A stretch of 64,000 bases of DNA from Arachidicoccus sp. BS20 (GCF_001659705.1 NZ_CP015971.1:372001-436000); one strand, 5' to 3'; numbered from the stretch's first letter, positions 53,176 to 62,797 are shown. The notes: generated by a model from the letters alone, not told the origin. Numbers and translations: made by a program.

Positions 53176-54006
53176 ATGCAAAAAATAGATGCACATAATC
53201 ACTTCTGGGTTTACGACAAAGTCCGCGATGCGTGGATTACAGACGATATGCGAGTAATCCAAAGAGATTTTTTGCCGCAGGATTTTGAACCTGTTTTGCA
53301 GGAAAATAATATCGATGGAACGGTCGCCGTGCAAGCCGACCAATCGGAAAAAGAAACCAATTTTTTGTTGCAATTAGCAAAAGAAAATGATTTCATCAAA
53401 GGCGTTGTGGGTTGGGTGGATTTAAAAAATGAAAATATTGAAGAACGATTGATTCATTATTCAACAGAAAAAAAGCTCAAAGGTTTCCGGCATATTTTGC
53501 AAGGAGAAAATGTTGAGGAATATTTGAACAATAAAGATTTTTTGAACGGCATTTCTTTGTTGGGAAAATATCATTTCGCATACGATATTTTGGTGTATCA
53601 TCATCAGCTAAAATTTGTAAATGATTTCGTGGAACGCTTTCCACATCAGCGTTTCGTGATTGACCATTTGGCAAAGCCCGATATAAAAAATCATTCAATT
53701 GATGATTGGAAAAAAGAAATTTCTGCCATCGCAAAGAACGAAAATATGTATTGTAAAATTTCGGGAATGGTTACGGAAGCCGATTGGAAAAATTTGAAGC
53801 GCGAAGATTTGAAACCTTATTTAGATATTGTTGTTGAAAATTTCGGAACGGACAAAATTATGTTCGGAAGTGATTATCCTGTTTGTTTGGTAGCGACTTC
53901 ATACAACAATTGGTTGAATATTTTGAAAGATTATTTTACAAATTTTTCTTCTGGCGAAAAAGAAAAAATATTCGGTGGAAATGCAATTGAATTTTATAAT
54001 TTATAA
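53176..54006 (+). CDS. Amidohydrolase, probable L-fuconolactonase
   Basis: The 276-residue protein starts MQKIDAHNHFWVYDKVRDAW with the HxH metal motif and has the family phrases VGWVDLKNENIEERLIHYST, GFRHILQGE, AYDILVYHHQLKFVNDFVER, FVIDHLAKPDIK, MYCKISGMVTEADWKN and KIMFGSDYPVCLVATSYNNW. The amidohydrolase-2 lactonases open L-fucono-lactone to L-fuconate, the second step of the oxidative route. I start at 53176; a TTG/ATG further upstream would lie inside repeats. Confidence 0.85.
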   Translation: MQKIDAHNHFWVYDKVRDAWITDDMRVIQRDFLPQDFEPVLQENNIDGTVAVQADQSEKETNFLLQLAKENDFIKGVVGWVDLKNENIEERLIHYSTEKKLKGFRHILQGENVEEYLNNKDFLNGISLLGKYHFAYDILVYHHQLKFVNDFVERFPHQRFVIDHLAKPDIKNHSIDDWKKEISAIAKNENMYCKISGMVTEADWKNLKREDLKPYLDIVVENFGTDKIMFGSDYPVCLVATSYNNWLNILKDYFTNFSSGEKEKIFGGNAIEFYNL

Positions 54007-54017
54007 ACGAATGATTA

Positions 54018-54088
54018 AACCACAACGACACAAAGACACAATGAAATCACAACGTTGTGAAACGTTCAGTCACTGCGCCGTTGTGGTT
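54018..54088. repeat. Inverted repeat before the fucose dehydrogenase gene
   Basis: AACCACAACG (54018-54027) with CGTTGTGGTT (54079-54088), enclosing the palindrome TCACAACGTTGTGA (54047-54060). Same family as 49471 and 53101. Confidence 0.65.
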
Positions 54089-54114
54089 ATTTATTCATAA
54101 TTCATATTTTAAAA

Positions 54115-54903
54115 ATGAACTTACAATTAAACAATAAAGTCATCATCATCACGGGCGGCGCAAAAGGCATCGGTGCTGGCGTTGCAGATGTGTTGGCTGC
54201 GGAAAATGCGACTGTTGTTATCGTTGGAAGAAACGAAAACGACAATCAACAGAAAGTTGATGAATTGGCGGCGAAAGGTTTTACCGCTTCGCAGATTGTT
54301 GCGGAACTCACGGAACCCGAAACCTGTAAAAAAGTGATTGATGAAGTATTGGCAAAATACAACCGCATCGACGGCATCGTGAACAACGCGGGACACAACG
54401 ACGGCGTGGGTTTGGAGAATGGTAATTACGATGATTTTATAAAATCCTTACATAAGAATGTGGTGCATTATTATTTGCTCGTGCACCATGCGTTGCCGGC
54501 GTTAATCAAATCAAAAGGAAGCATCGTAAATATTTCTTCCAAAACGGCGGAAACCGGTCAGGGCAACACTTCCGGCTACGCGGCATCGAACGGCGCGCGC
54601 AACGCTTTGACGCGCGAATGGGCTGTGGAATTGTTGAAATACGGCATTCGTGTGAACGCTATAATTGTTGCGGAATGTTGGACACCGCAGTACGAAACCT
54701 GGATTCAAACATTGTCCAATCCCGAAGAAAAACTGAAAGAAATCACGTCGCGCATTCCTTTGGAAAACCGTATGACGACTGCGGAAGAAATCGCGAATAC
54801 AGTCGCGTTTTTATTGTCCGAAAAATCGTCGCACACAACAGGACAATTAATTCATGTGGACGGTGGTTATGTGCATTTGGACAGGGCTTTGGCGAATGCG
54901 TAA
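54115..54903 (+). CDS. SDR, probable L-fucose dehydrogenase
   Basis: The 262-residue SDR has the cofactor loop IITGGAKGIGAGVADVLAAE, NNAGHNDGVGLENGNYDDF, the YAASNGARNALTREWAVELL region (Tyr present; the usual Lys is replaced by Asn in YAASN) and IVAECWTPQYETWIQTLSNP. The NAGHNDGVGLE phrase fits L-fucose dehydrogenases. It would make L-fucono-lactone, the first step. The Tyr-x-x-x-Lys change (Tyr-Ala-Ala-Ser-Asn) is worth noting. Confidence 0.75.
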   Translation: MNLQLNNKVIIITGGAKGIGAGVADVLAAENATVVIVGRNENDNQQKVDELAAKGFTASQIVAELTEPETCKKVIDEVLAKYNRIDGIVNNAGHNDGVGLENGNYDDFIKSLHKNVVHYYLLVHHALPALIKSKGSIVNISSKTAETGQGNTSGYAASNGARNALTREWAVELLKYGIRVNAIIVAECWTPQYETWIQTLSNPEEKLKEITSRIPLENRMTTAEEIANTVAFLLSEKSSHTTGQLIHVDGGYVHLDRALANA

Positions 54904-54967
54904 TGATAATGAACCAATGTTTTCGCATCTTTTATTTCGGTAATTTTGTCCATCAATTTTATAGGCA

Positions 54968-56191
54968 ATGAAAAAGGCAATCATCATTTTATCAGGCTTA
55001 TTGTTAAGTGTAAATGTATTTTCTCAAAGCCGCATCAATAATGGGTTTTGGCGGGCAGTTCTTGAAAGGCGCGACGGAAAACAAATTGTTTTCAATATTC
55101 GTTCGGCAACCGAAAAAGGTAACACTGTTTTGTATGTCAAAAACGCGTCGGAAGAAATGCGCTTGTCAGATGTAACATTTCATGGCGATTCCGTTTTCTT
55201 CAATATGCCTGTTTTTGAGTCGGGATTCAGAGCAAAAATCGTTTCGCCCGACAGTCTTAACGGTTTCTGGATAAGAGCAAGCGTCAGCAGAAATATTGTG
55301 TTGCCATTTACCGCTACGCAAAAAAATCCGAAAAGATTTGCATTAACCAACGGCAATGCTCATTCCAATCTCTCAGGTAAATGGGCAATAAGTTTTGGTG
55401 CAAATAGCGAACCTGCCATCGGCAATTTTATACAACATCAAAATAAAATTACAGGCTCGGTTTTAACGCCCACAGGCGACGACAGATATTTGGAAGGTGT
55501 TGTAAGCGGCGATTCCGTGCGGCTTTCAGGCTTTGATGGCATTCACGCATTGTTGTATGTCGCAAAAATCAATGGCAAGAATTTAGACGGAACTTTATAT
55601 AGCGGAGCAGCAAGTAAAGAAAAGTTTACGGCAGTTTTTAACGATACGGCTACATTGCCAAACACATCTGCCATGTATGTAAAAAAAGGCGAAAACGGAC
55701 ATTTGCATTTCCGGTTTAAAGACTTGAACGGCAATGACGTTTCGATAAATGATGAACGTTTTGAAAACAAAGTTGTTGTCATCGACATCATGGGTTCGTG
55801 GTGTCCGAATTGTATGGACGAAACAGCTTTTCTCAGTGATTTTTACAACAAGCAAAAAGAAAAAAATGTAGAAATCATTGGGCTTTGCTATGAACTGACC
55901 ACGGATTTTGAACGCTCAAAAAACAGTATTGAGAAATTTAAGAAGCGCTTTAATGTTCAGTACCCTTTGTTGATTACAGGTGTAAGCGTTGCCGAACCGG
56001 AACCTGCGCGTACCGAAAAAACATTGCCGCAGCTTACGTCCATCAAGATGTTTCCAACAACTATTATCTTAGATAAGACCGGAAAGGTAAGAAAAATAGA
56101 TACCGGTTTTGAAGGTCCGGCTACGGGCGAATATTATATGAAATACGTGCAGGAATTTAACGAGACAATCGATACTTTGCTGAAAGAGTAA
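54968..56191 (+). CDS. TlpA-family disulfide reductase with N-terminal DUF4369-like region
   Basis: The 407-residue protein has a signal peptide (KKAIIILSGLLLSVNVFSQ), about 230 residues of beta-rich N-terminal domain, and a C-terminal thioredoxin fold with redox site VVIDIMGSWCPNCMDETAFL (CPNC) and cis-proline region IKMFPTTIILDKTGKVRKID. Such proteins are usual in Bacteroidota and handle periplasmic disulfides. It follows the fucose run and precedes pepT; no link to the pathway is clear. Confidence 0.85.
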   Translation: MKKAIIILSGLLLSVNVFSQSRINNGFWRAVLERRDGKQIVFNIRSATEKGNTVLYVKNASEEMRLSDVTFHGDSVFFNMPVFESGFRAKIVSPDSLNGFWIRASVSRNIVLPFTATQKNPKRFALTNGNAHSNLSGKWAISFGANSEPAIGNFIQHQNKITGSVLTPTGDDRYLEGVVSGDSVRLSGFDGIHALLYVAKINGKNLDGTLYSGAASKEKFTAVFNDTATLPNTSAMYVKKGENGHLHFRFKDLNGNDVSINDERFENKVVVIDIMGSWCPNCMDETAFLSDFYNKQKEKNVEIIGLCYELTTDFERSKNSIEKFKKRFNVQYPLLITGVSVAEPEPARTEKTLPQLTSIKMFPTTIILDKTGKVRKIDTGFEGPATGEYYMKYVQEFNETIDTLLKE

Positions 56192-56243
56192 CATATCAAT
56201 TCGGCAAAAAATTTTGATGTACATTGCGGCAAATTTTATAGCA

Positions 56244-57491
56244 ATGTTGCACAATTATCAATTTACTGTTACCGAAAGATTTTTGCGTTATGTGCAGATA
56301 GATACACAGAGCGACCCGGAAAATCCCGCTTTTCCATCGTCCGAAAAACAAAAAAGTCTGAGTCATTTGCTTGCGGATGAATTAAAAGCAATTGGCTTGC
56401 AGGATGCACACGTTGATGAATATGGATACGTGCTCGCGACTATTCCGGCTAGTACAGATAAAAAAGTTCCCACGATTTGTTTTTGTTCCCATGTCGATAC
56501 TGCACCGGATTGTTCCGGTACGGATGTAAAACCCATTGTTCATCAGCATTACAACGGATATCCTATTGTTTTGCCCGACGACGAAACACAGATTATTACC
56601 ACAGAAAAATATCCTTATTTAAAAAACTTCATAGGCAAAGATATTATTACGGCAAGTGGAAAAACTTTGCTTGGCGCAGATGATAAAAGTGGGGTTGCCA
56701 TCATTATGGATTTAGCAAATTATCTGCAAGCACATCCTGAAATAATACACGGAGCAATAAAAATTCTGTTCACACCGGATGAAGAAACCGGGCGTGGCGT
56801 AGAAAAATTAGACATGAAAAAACTGGGTGCAGATTTCGGCTATACGCTTGACGGCGGCGAATGCGGCACATTTGAAGATGAAACTTTCAGCGCCGATGCA
56901 GCAAGTATTACCATTAATGGCGTGATTGCGCATCCCGGTTATGCGAAAGGAAAATTAATCAATGCGATAAAAATTGCAGGAGAAATTTTGGATGCTTTAC
57001 CCAAGCATGAATTTAGCCCTGAAACTACAAGCGGAAGAGAAGGGTTTATACATCCTGTGCGCGTTTCAGGTATTGCGGAAAAGGCATCTATCGATTTTAT
57101 CGTTCGTGATTTCATAACTGATAATTTGGCAAAACACGAAGAACGGCTGAAAGACATCGCACAGCCAATCATTGATAAATATATAGGCGTTACTATGGAA
57201 TTTTCCGTAAAAGAGCAATATCGCAATATGAAAGATGTGCTGGTAAATTATCCGCAAGTTGCAGAAAATGCTTTACTTGCCTATGAACGTTCGGGCTTGA
57301 CACTCCGCAATGAACCAATCCGCGGAGGCACCGATGGAAGCCGTTTAAGTTACATGGGATTACCTTGTCCCAATATTTTTACGGGAATGCAAGCGATACA
57401 CAGCAAACACGAATGGGTTGCTATTGAAGACATGGAAAAAGCAGTGGAAGTATTGATAAATCTTGTACAGGTTTGGGAAGAAAAAGCGTGA
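56244..57491 (+). CDS. pepT: Peptidase T (tripeptide aminopeptidase)
   Basis: From the ATG at 56244 the product has 415 residues. Metal and active-site motifs: ICFCSHVDTAPDCSGTDVKP, LLGADDKSGVAIIMDLANYL, ILFTPDEETGRGVEKLDMKK, LDGGECGTFEDETFSADAAS, PIRGGTDGSRLSYMGLPCPN, IHSKHEWVAIEDM. The M20 enzyme cleaves tripeptides in the cytoplasm. An earlier Met (56214) would add 10 residues with no family support. Confidence 0.92.
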   Translation: MLHNYQFTVTERFLRYVQIDTQSDPENPAFPSSEKQKSLSHLLADELKAIGLQDAHVDEYGYVLATIPASTDKKVPTICFCSHVDTAPDCSGTDVKPIVHQHYNGYPIVLPDDETQIITTEKYPYLKNFIGKDIITASGKTLLGADDKSGVAIIMDLANYLQAHPEIIHGAIKILFTPDEETGRGVEKLDMKKLGADFGYTLDGGECGTFEDETFSADAASITINGVIAHPGYAKGKLINAIKIAGEILDALPKHEFSPETTSGREGFIHPVRVSGIAEKASIDFIVRDFITDNLAKHEERLKDIAQPIIDKYIGVTMEFSVKEQYRNMKDVLVNYPQVAENALLAYERSGLTLRNEPIRGGTDGSRLSYMGLPCPNIFTGMQAIHSKHEWVAIEDMEKAVEVLINLVQVWEEKA

Positions 57492-57508
57492 TTCTGAAAT
57501 AAGCAGTT

Positions 57509-57516
57509 TATATTTG
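57509..57516 (+). promoter_or_regulatory. -7 box of the tRNA promoter
   Basis: TATATTTG matches TAnnTTTG, 10 bases before the tRNA 5' end. No convincing -33 box was found. Confidence 0.5.
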
Positions 57517-57526
57517 CGCATCTTTT

Positions 57527-57598
57527 GGTCTCGTAGTACAATGGATAGTATAAGAGTTTCCGAAGCTCCAGATACAGGTTCGATTCCTGTCGAGACCA
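57527..57598 (+). tRNA. tRNA-Arg (anticodon CCG)
   Basis: The 7-bp acceptor stem GGTCTCG pairs with CGAGACC. The anticodon loop TTCCGAA carries CCG, read as arginine for CGG codons. The T arm is ACAGG-TTCGATT-CCTGT, and the D arm contains AATGGATAG. CCA is not encoded. The anticodon stem has one A-C mismatch at its end, which is tolerated. Confidence 0.9.
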
Positions 57599-57690
57599 CA
57601 AATAGCGTTGATTATCAAATTTTTCTAATAATGGCTTCCTTATCTTACAATGAAATAAACCTGCTCTAAATAAGATTTCAAGTTCAATTA

Positions 57691-59034
57691 TTACTTTATC
57701 GAATCAATGTATATATTCTTATTTAATAACTCCACTACTCCTTCATTTTTTATGATTAACATTCCTTGCTTGTCTTCCGTAATACCTTCGGTTAAAAGGT
57801 AAGAGTAACAAGGCTTGTTGCTTTCCATAATGGTGGGCATATATCCGAATTTAATATTACCGCTGCTTTTCAATGCCTCTCCTACCTCAATGATATGTGT
57901 GGAAATAATAAACAGGCAATCGGTATATTTAGAAAAAGCTTTTGTTACTTCTAAGGTACCTTCATAGGCATCTTTTACATTTGTTCCTTTAAATAATTCA
58001 TCAAACATTACCAGTACTCGTCTGCCTTGCGATACCAATTCCGCAGCTCGTTTTACTCGCAATACTTCCGCATAAAAATGACTGTAACCAAGACTAATAT
58101 TGTCCGGTACATTGATGGAGCTGAACAAACCGTCCTTTGCCGTGAATACCATCTCTTCAACTGCTACGGGAAAACCGCAATGCGCCATATATAAAGCAAT
58201 TCCGACACTTTTTATCAATGTGGACTTACCCGCCATGTTGGCTCCTGTCAGAAATAAAAGGTTATGTTTATCATCCAAACATAAATCGTTGCCTACTGCG
58301 TTGTTCAATGCAGGATGTTTCAATCCTTTAATTTTTATTTCGTTACCGAAATCAGATTTCGCTTCAGCATAAGCAAAACGTTTTTGTCTTGCAACATCGC
58401 TAACAGTAATATTTACATCCAATTCATAAATAAATTCAAGTATTTTATTTATCTCATTTATCATCGTGTATTTTAGCAATCGGTCATAAAATGCCACATC
58501 TTTGACTGAGAGTTTCTTAGGCGTGGCAAGCGATCTAAGTTTCTCTATGTTTTTGTCTGCAAGAATTTTCTTTATGGATTTTATTTTTTCTTCATAAAAA
58601 TGATTCTCAATAATTACTATACCTGACAAGAATATAAAGAGTTGCTGTAATACCTGCGCTGCTGCCGATAACCCTGCTATTTGTGCTGCATATTGTTCAT
58701 CATGAACTAAAGAAGACAAAGTTTTTTTCCTCAAGGTAGAAAACAGACTGCCGGCGTAGGTTTTATTCCCTCCGGAATCTAACCAATTGGCAACAATTCC
58801 AATTTGCTCCCTGTTCAATGAAAAGGAATAATTTTTTTTCTGAAAATATTGAAATATGGCAGTTCTTTGATTTATCAGGGTAGCATTTGTCAGAGGACTT
58901 TTTAGTAATTTTTCTAATAGTCTTTCCCCTCCGCGTGTGTGAGTATTGTTGAATAAACCAAAAATGGAATCAGGCTGGTAGCGTCCCAGTAGGTTCAATT
59001 CATCGGTCGTTTGTTTATCTGTAATAAAAGACAT
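57691..59034 (-). CDS. MutS-like ATPase, tandem copy 2 (no mismatch-recognition domain)
   Basis: The 447-residue protein lacks the N-terminal mismatch and connector domains of MutS. It keeps a lever/core part (NNTHTRGGERLLEKLLKSPL, the MutS domain III signature) and the ABC-type ATPase: Walker A FLTGANMAGKSTLIKSVGIA, ST-motif, Walker B RRVLVMFDELFKGTNVKDAY, and the conserved LFIISTHIIEVGEALKS. Members of this shortened MutS group are not general mismatch-repair proteins; their DNA target is unknown. It lies 2 bases behind a paralogue, so the two probably form a heterodimer. Confidence 0.85.
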   Translation of the reverse strand: MSFITDKQTTDELNLLGRYQPDSIFGLFNNTHTRGGERLLEKLLKSPLTNATLINQRTAIFQYFQKKNYSFSLNREQIGIVANWLDSGGNKTYAGSLFSTLRKKTLSSLVHDEQYAAQIAGLSAAAQVLQQLFIFLSGIVIIENHFYEEKIKSIKKILADKNIEKLRSLATPKKLSVKDVAFYDRLLKYTMINEINKILEFIYELDVNITVSDVARQKRFAYAEAKSDFGNEIKIKGLKHPALNNAVGNDLCLDDKHNLLFLTGANMAGKSTLIKSVGIALYMAHCGFPVAVEEMVFTAKDGLFSSINVPDNISLGYSHFYAEVLRVKRAAELVSQGRRVLVMFDELFKGTNVKDAYEGTLEVTKAFSKYTDCLFIISTHIIEVGEALKSSGNIKFGYMPTIMESNKPCYSYLLTEGITEDKQGMLIIKNEGVVELLNKNIYIDSIK

Positions 59035-59036
59035 TT

Positions 59037-60377
59037 TTAATGGATATTTTTGTTCACTACATTCTTTTCCAACATTTCTAAAATTCCTTCATTTCTGATG
59101 ATAATCATGCCGTGTCTGTCCGCTGTAATGCCATGTTCCAGCTTATACGTATAAACAGGCTTGTGTCCTTGCATTGTAGTAGGCAAAAAACAGTATTGGA
59201 TATTGTCTGTTTTTTGCCGAAGCACATCTCCCGCTTCGATGATGTGGGTAGAGATAATAAACAGGCTGTTTGTTTTTTTTGCAAAGCCTTCCACAATAGT
59301 GATGGTCGCTTCTCCTGCATCTTTTACATTGGTTCCCCGGAACATTTCATCGAACAGTACGAATAATCTTTTACCTGCATGAAGCTCCTGTGCTATTTTT
59401 TTTACACGCAGCACTTCTGCATAAAAATGACTGGCACCCATACCTAAATTGTCCGGCAGATTTATGGTAGAAAACATCCCGTCCATTATCGTAAATCGCA
59501 TAGCTTTCGCCGCTACCGGGAAACCGCAATGAGCCAGATAAACGGCAATGCTGACGCTTTTCATAAAGGTACTCTTCCCCGCCATATTCGCTCCTGTGAG
59601 AAAGACGACATTTTTCTCTGAATCAATGATAATATCGTTGCCAATGGCATTCATTACTATAGGATGCCATACATACTCTAAATGAAGAACGGAGGTGTCG
59701 GTGGTATTATCGGCAGCTATTGCAAAGCAGAAACCACATTCGCGTGCAGTTTGCCCAATGGAAATATAGGCATCAAGATTATAGACAAATTGCAACAGCT
59801 CACGCACTTCCGTGTGATGGCGAAAGCGCAGTATGCTGTCATAAGTAACAAGTTGCTCTTGTGATAATTTTTTACTGTGCCCCGACAAGATGGGAGCAAA
59901 AGCCGGTTCGGACAACAAAGTATTTATCCTCTCTCTTTCTTCTGCGTAATCTTGATTGTGAACAGCAGCTTCGCTATGTACAAAGAGCTTCAATTGGAAT
60001 AACAACTCTGTAAGGGTATTAATACCTTTGACTATATTTTTAAATTGAACATCTTTGGCTATCAGCCCCGACAATTTTTGACTGAGGCTTCGTTGCTGAG
60101 CTATGAGTCGTGTACGTTCGTCTCTCTCCGAAAGATATTGCTCTATAGCATCAAAGAATTCCCTGTTAAAAGGAAACTCAATTCCCTTGGAAGAAAAGTT
60201 TTGAATAATACCTGTGCGCTGATTAATCTTCTCCACATCACTTAAAGGGTAGCAGAGCATCTCTTCCAAAACCCGCTCGCCACCACGAGTTATCGTTCGA
60301 CTATACAATGCATAAATGCCGCTACTTTTGCTAAAAATACCTATATCGTTTAATGTCTGTGCGTCTGTGATGAACAC
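59037..60377 (-). CDS. MutS-like ATPase, tandem copy 1 (no mismatch-recognition domain)
   Basis: The 446-residue protein resembles its neighbour throughout: LYSRTITRGGERVLEEMLCY, Walker A FLTGANMAGKSTFMKSVSIA, Walker B RLFVLFDEMFRGTNVKDAGE, LFIISTHIIEAGDVLRQK. The same domain loss is seen. Two related copies with conserved ATPase motifs suggest that each supplies one nucleotide site of a heterodimer. It follows the GldF-GldG fusion by 60 bases. Confidence 0.85.
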   Translation of the reverse strand: MFITDAQTLNDIGIFSKSSGIYALYSRTITRGGERVLEEMLCYPLSDVEKINQRTGIIQNFSSKGIEFPFNREFFDAIEQYLSERDERTRLIAQQRSLSQKLSGLIAKDVQFKNIVKGINTLTELLFQLKLFVHSEAAVHNQDYAEERERINTLLSEPAFAPILSGHSKKLSQEQLVTYDSILRFRHHTEVRELLQFVYNLDAYISIGQTARECGFCFAIAADNTTDTSVLHLEYVWHPIVMNAIGNDIIIDSEKNVVFLTGANMAGKSTFMKSVSIAVYLAHCGFPVAAKAMRFTIMDGMFSTINLPDNLGMGASHFYAEVLRVKKIAQELHAGKRLFVLFDEMFRGTNVKDAGEATITIVEGFAKKTNSLFIISTHIIEAGDVLRQKTDNIQYCFLPTTMQGHKPVYTYKLEHGITADRHGMIIIRNEGILEMLEKNVVNKNIH

Positions 60378-60437
60378 TTATTCTTAATTATTAATAATGA
60401 AACTTTAGTGAATAACAATTTCCACTTTATGCAGATT

Positions 60438-62750
60438 CTATTTCCTTTTCCTGCGAATCAACAATATTGTACTGAAAATGACCACCAATCCCGGCAATAC
60501 CCATAAGAAAATGATATTTAAAACTGCCACCTCTTTATCATTTAAAAGAAAGTGAATATCCTCCGGTTTTGGGCGTGAAGAATCTATTGGAAATTCACCG
60601 TCAGTAAACCAACCAAACAGAGCCGTATTAAAATCAAAATTACCAGTTGCTACATTTCCTCGTCCTAATTCTGCATTACTCATCAAGTCAGCATCTCCGG
60701 TAACAATAATACGTTGTAGTTTACCATGAATCGTTCTTGTTAATGCTAACGCCGTAGGAAATGCCCCTTTCTGGTCGCCTTGCTTTCCATCGAAACTTAC
60801 TGCAGCAGAGTCTAATACAAGATTTCCCATTTTATTCCAGCTCACAAGAATATCTGTTATCAACAACGGAGAAACTTTAAAGTTGCTACTATCATTGTTA
60901 TAGGCAAGAGCAGCAGCTCCCGGCATAGAAATACGAAGACTATCCAGATAATGCAGACGCATTGTTTGGGACATATCTCCACTTGCTTTTGTTAAATAAG
61001 GCAATACCAAATTGGCAGCAAAGTCCCGGCTTTTCTGTACGAGCTGTCCATTCATCAATCGTACATCCGTTGCCTGTAATAAGGAATTGACAATCTGCTG
61101 TTTACCTGGCTCGCCAAGAACCATTAGATTTCCTCCGTTTGCAATATACTGTTGAAGAACGGCGGAAGCAGCCGGTTCTAATGCTTTTCTAGGGTCGGCA
61201 ATAACTAAAACTGAAATATTTGATGGTATTTCCCGAAGTGACGAATCTGCCTGTATGGATTCGACATCAAAACCCTGATTAATAAGTGCATAACGGAAAG
61301 TCTTTTCACTGGTAAGGGTTCTATAATCCCTATCGCCAATTTTATCGGGACTGCGTTCGTAATCTCCCTGAAGAAAAGCGACAACAGGAAGCTTGACCGT
61401 TAAACGTTTAATAGCAGCAGATACTTCCGTTTCTGATGGAAATGTTTCTGCATCGTTATACAGGCGTAAAAAAGTCGTTTTTCCTTTATACTTGAGCTGC
61501 ATAATATAGGGATTACCTTCAGGTCGAAGATTGATAATTTTGTGTATTTGGTCAGGCGTCAAAAATCTTTTGAGGTTTATCTTAAAGATTTTAGCCATTC
61601 GCTCAGAAATTTGTTTTATGTTCAGACCTTTGTTACCTCCATACATATAAAAGCTTGGCTGTGGAATACTGTCGTAATAATAAACATATTTCAAATTAAT
61701 ATCTTTTTTGAAACGTATATAAGGTTCCCATCTGTTTAAATCTGCGTTACGCATTTCAGGAGAACCAAGCCCATAATGTCTGTCCAATAAGTTGATATAA
61801 GATGTAATTTCTAATGGGCTGTCAAGTCCTTCAATGATTTTTTGTGCATTTTTTGTTAGGGTGTTGGTCTTTGTCAATGTAGCATCATAGTATCCGATAT
61901 ATCCGGGTCTGGATGTAATGTATCCTAAAAACAAAGCACATATTATACACAACAGGTAACGAGCTGCCCTGACAAACCACGGCTTTGCTTCCCTGCCTGC
62001 TTTCAGTTTTAAAACACTAAATACAAGAAACATTGCAATAATCACTATAAAATAAGCAATATCTTTTGTGGTAATGAGTCCTGCAATCATTTTTTCCGTT
62101 CTGCCGGAGATTGACAAAAAATACGTAAGGTCGCGCACAAAATCAACTCCCTGCCATAGACCACCAACATAAGCAAGAAAAGCGAAAACCACAAAAGTAC
62201 TCAATGCCGCCACAATCTGATAGCTGGTAAGCGACGACATGAAAAGCCCGATAGCAGAATAAGTACAGAGTAAAAGAAAAATGCCCAATAGCGCGGAAAA
62301 TACAAGACCATAATCGAAACGATGTATAGCGAAGCTTGCTGTAAACACAAATAATGTTAAGATGAATATCAGGCAAAGATTATAAACTACCATTGCAAGA
62401 AATTTTCCTGCAACAATCTCCCTGATTTTTACCGGAGAGGAATACAAAAGGCTTATGGTACCGCTATTGATTTCCCGGCTGATTAATCCCATTGTCAGTA
62501 ATGGTATATACAAATAGAGTCTGCCTAAAAGAGAAGGAAAGAGGGTACCATTTCTGCAAAACATACTCTTTGTCAAGAAGAAAAAAGTTGTGGAAGCCCC
62601 TGAGTAGTCTTTGGAACGAACTAACCCTTCCAGCATGTCGGTAAAACTCATACTTGCCTGTATGATAAATACAAGAAAAAGTAGCCATGCAATGGGAGAA
62701 TAAAAAAGGTTGCTCAGTTCGAGTTTCGCTATCTTTAATGTTTTTTTCAT
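60438..62750 (-). CDS. GldF-GldG-type ABC permease fused to a GldG-like periplasmic domain
   Basis: The 770-residue protein has an ABC-2 permease part (residues about 1-270) with six helices, LARs such as GRLYLYIPLLTMGLISREIN, SGTISLLYSSPVKIREIVAG and LLCTYSAIGLFMSSLTSYQI, then a transition helix and a long GldG-like part (about 300-740, with INLLDRHYGLGSPEMRNADL, VLVIADPRKALEPAASAVLQ and YIANGGNLMVLGEPGK) and a C-terminal helix (LNIIFLWVLPGLVVIFSTIL). Separate gldF and gldG exist in gliding bacteria; here one gene joins both. It runs with the ATPase 47 bases upstream. Confidence 0.87.
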   Translation of the reverse strand: MKKTLKIAKLELSNLFYSPIAWLLFLVFIIQASMSFTDMLEGLVRSKDYSGASTTFFFLTKSMFCRNGTLFPSLLGRLYLYIPLLTMGLISREINSGTISLLYSSPVKIREIVAGKFLAMVVYNLCLIFILTLFVFTASFAIHRFDYGLVFSALLGIFLLLCTYSAIGLFMSSLTSYQIVAALSTFVVFAFLAYVGGLWQGVDFVRDLTYFLSISGRTEKMIAGLITTKDIAYFIVIIAMFLVFSVLKLKAGREAKPWFVRAARYLLCIICALFLGYITSRPGYIGYYDATLTKTNTLTKNAQKIIEGLDSPLEITSYINLLDRHYGLGSPEMRNADLNRWEPYIRFKKDINLKYVYYYDSIPQPSFYMYGGNKGLNIKQISERMAKIFKINLKRFLTPDQIHKIINLRPEGNPYIMQLKYKGKTTFLRLYNDAETFPSETEVSAAIKRLTVKLPVVAFLQGDYERSPDKIGDRDYRTLTSEKTFRYALINQGFDVESIQADSSLREIPSNISVLVIADPRKALEPAASAVLQQYIANGGNLMVLGEPGKQQIVNSLLQATDVRLMNGQLVQKSRDFAANLVLPYLTKASGDMSQTMRLHYLDSLRISMPGAAALAYNNDSSNFKVSPLLITDILVSWNKMGNLVLDSAAVSFDGKQGDQKGAFPTALALTRTIHGKLQRIIVTGDADLMSNAELGRGNVATGNFDFNTALFGWFTDGEFPIDSSRPKPEDIHFLLNDKEVAVLNIIFLWVLPGLVVIFSTILLIRRKRK

Positions 62751-62797
62751 TTTATTGTTATGATATTGATTCGATTATTGTCAATTATTTACTTAAT

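Noticed and set aside
57350-57601. Minus-strand frame overlapping tRNA-Arg and pepT
   Set aside because: It reads through the tRNA in antisense (MWSRQESNLYLELRK-like, a known false gene from antisense tRNA) and is not real.
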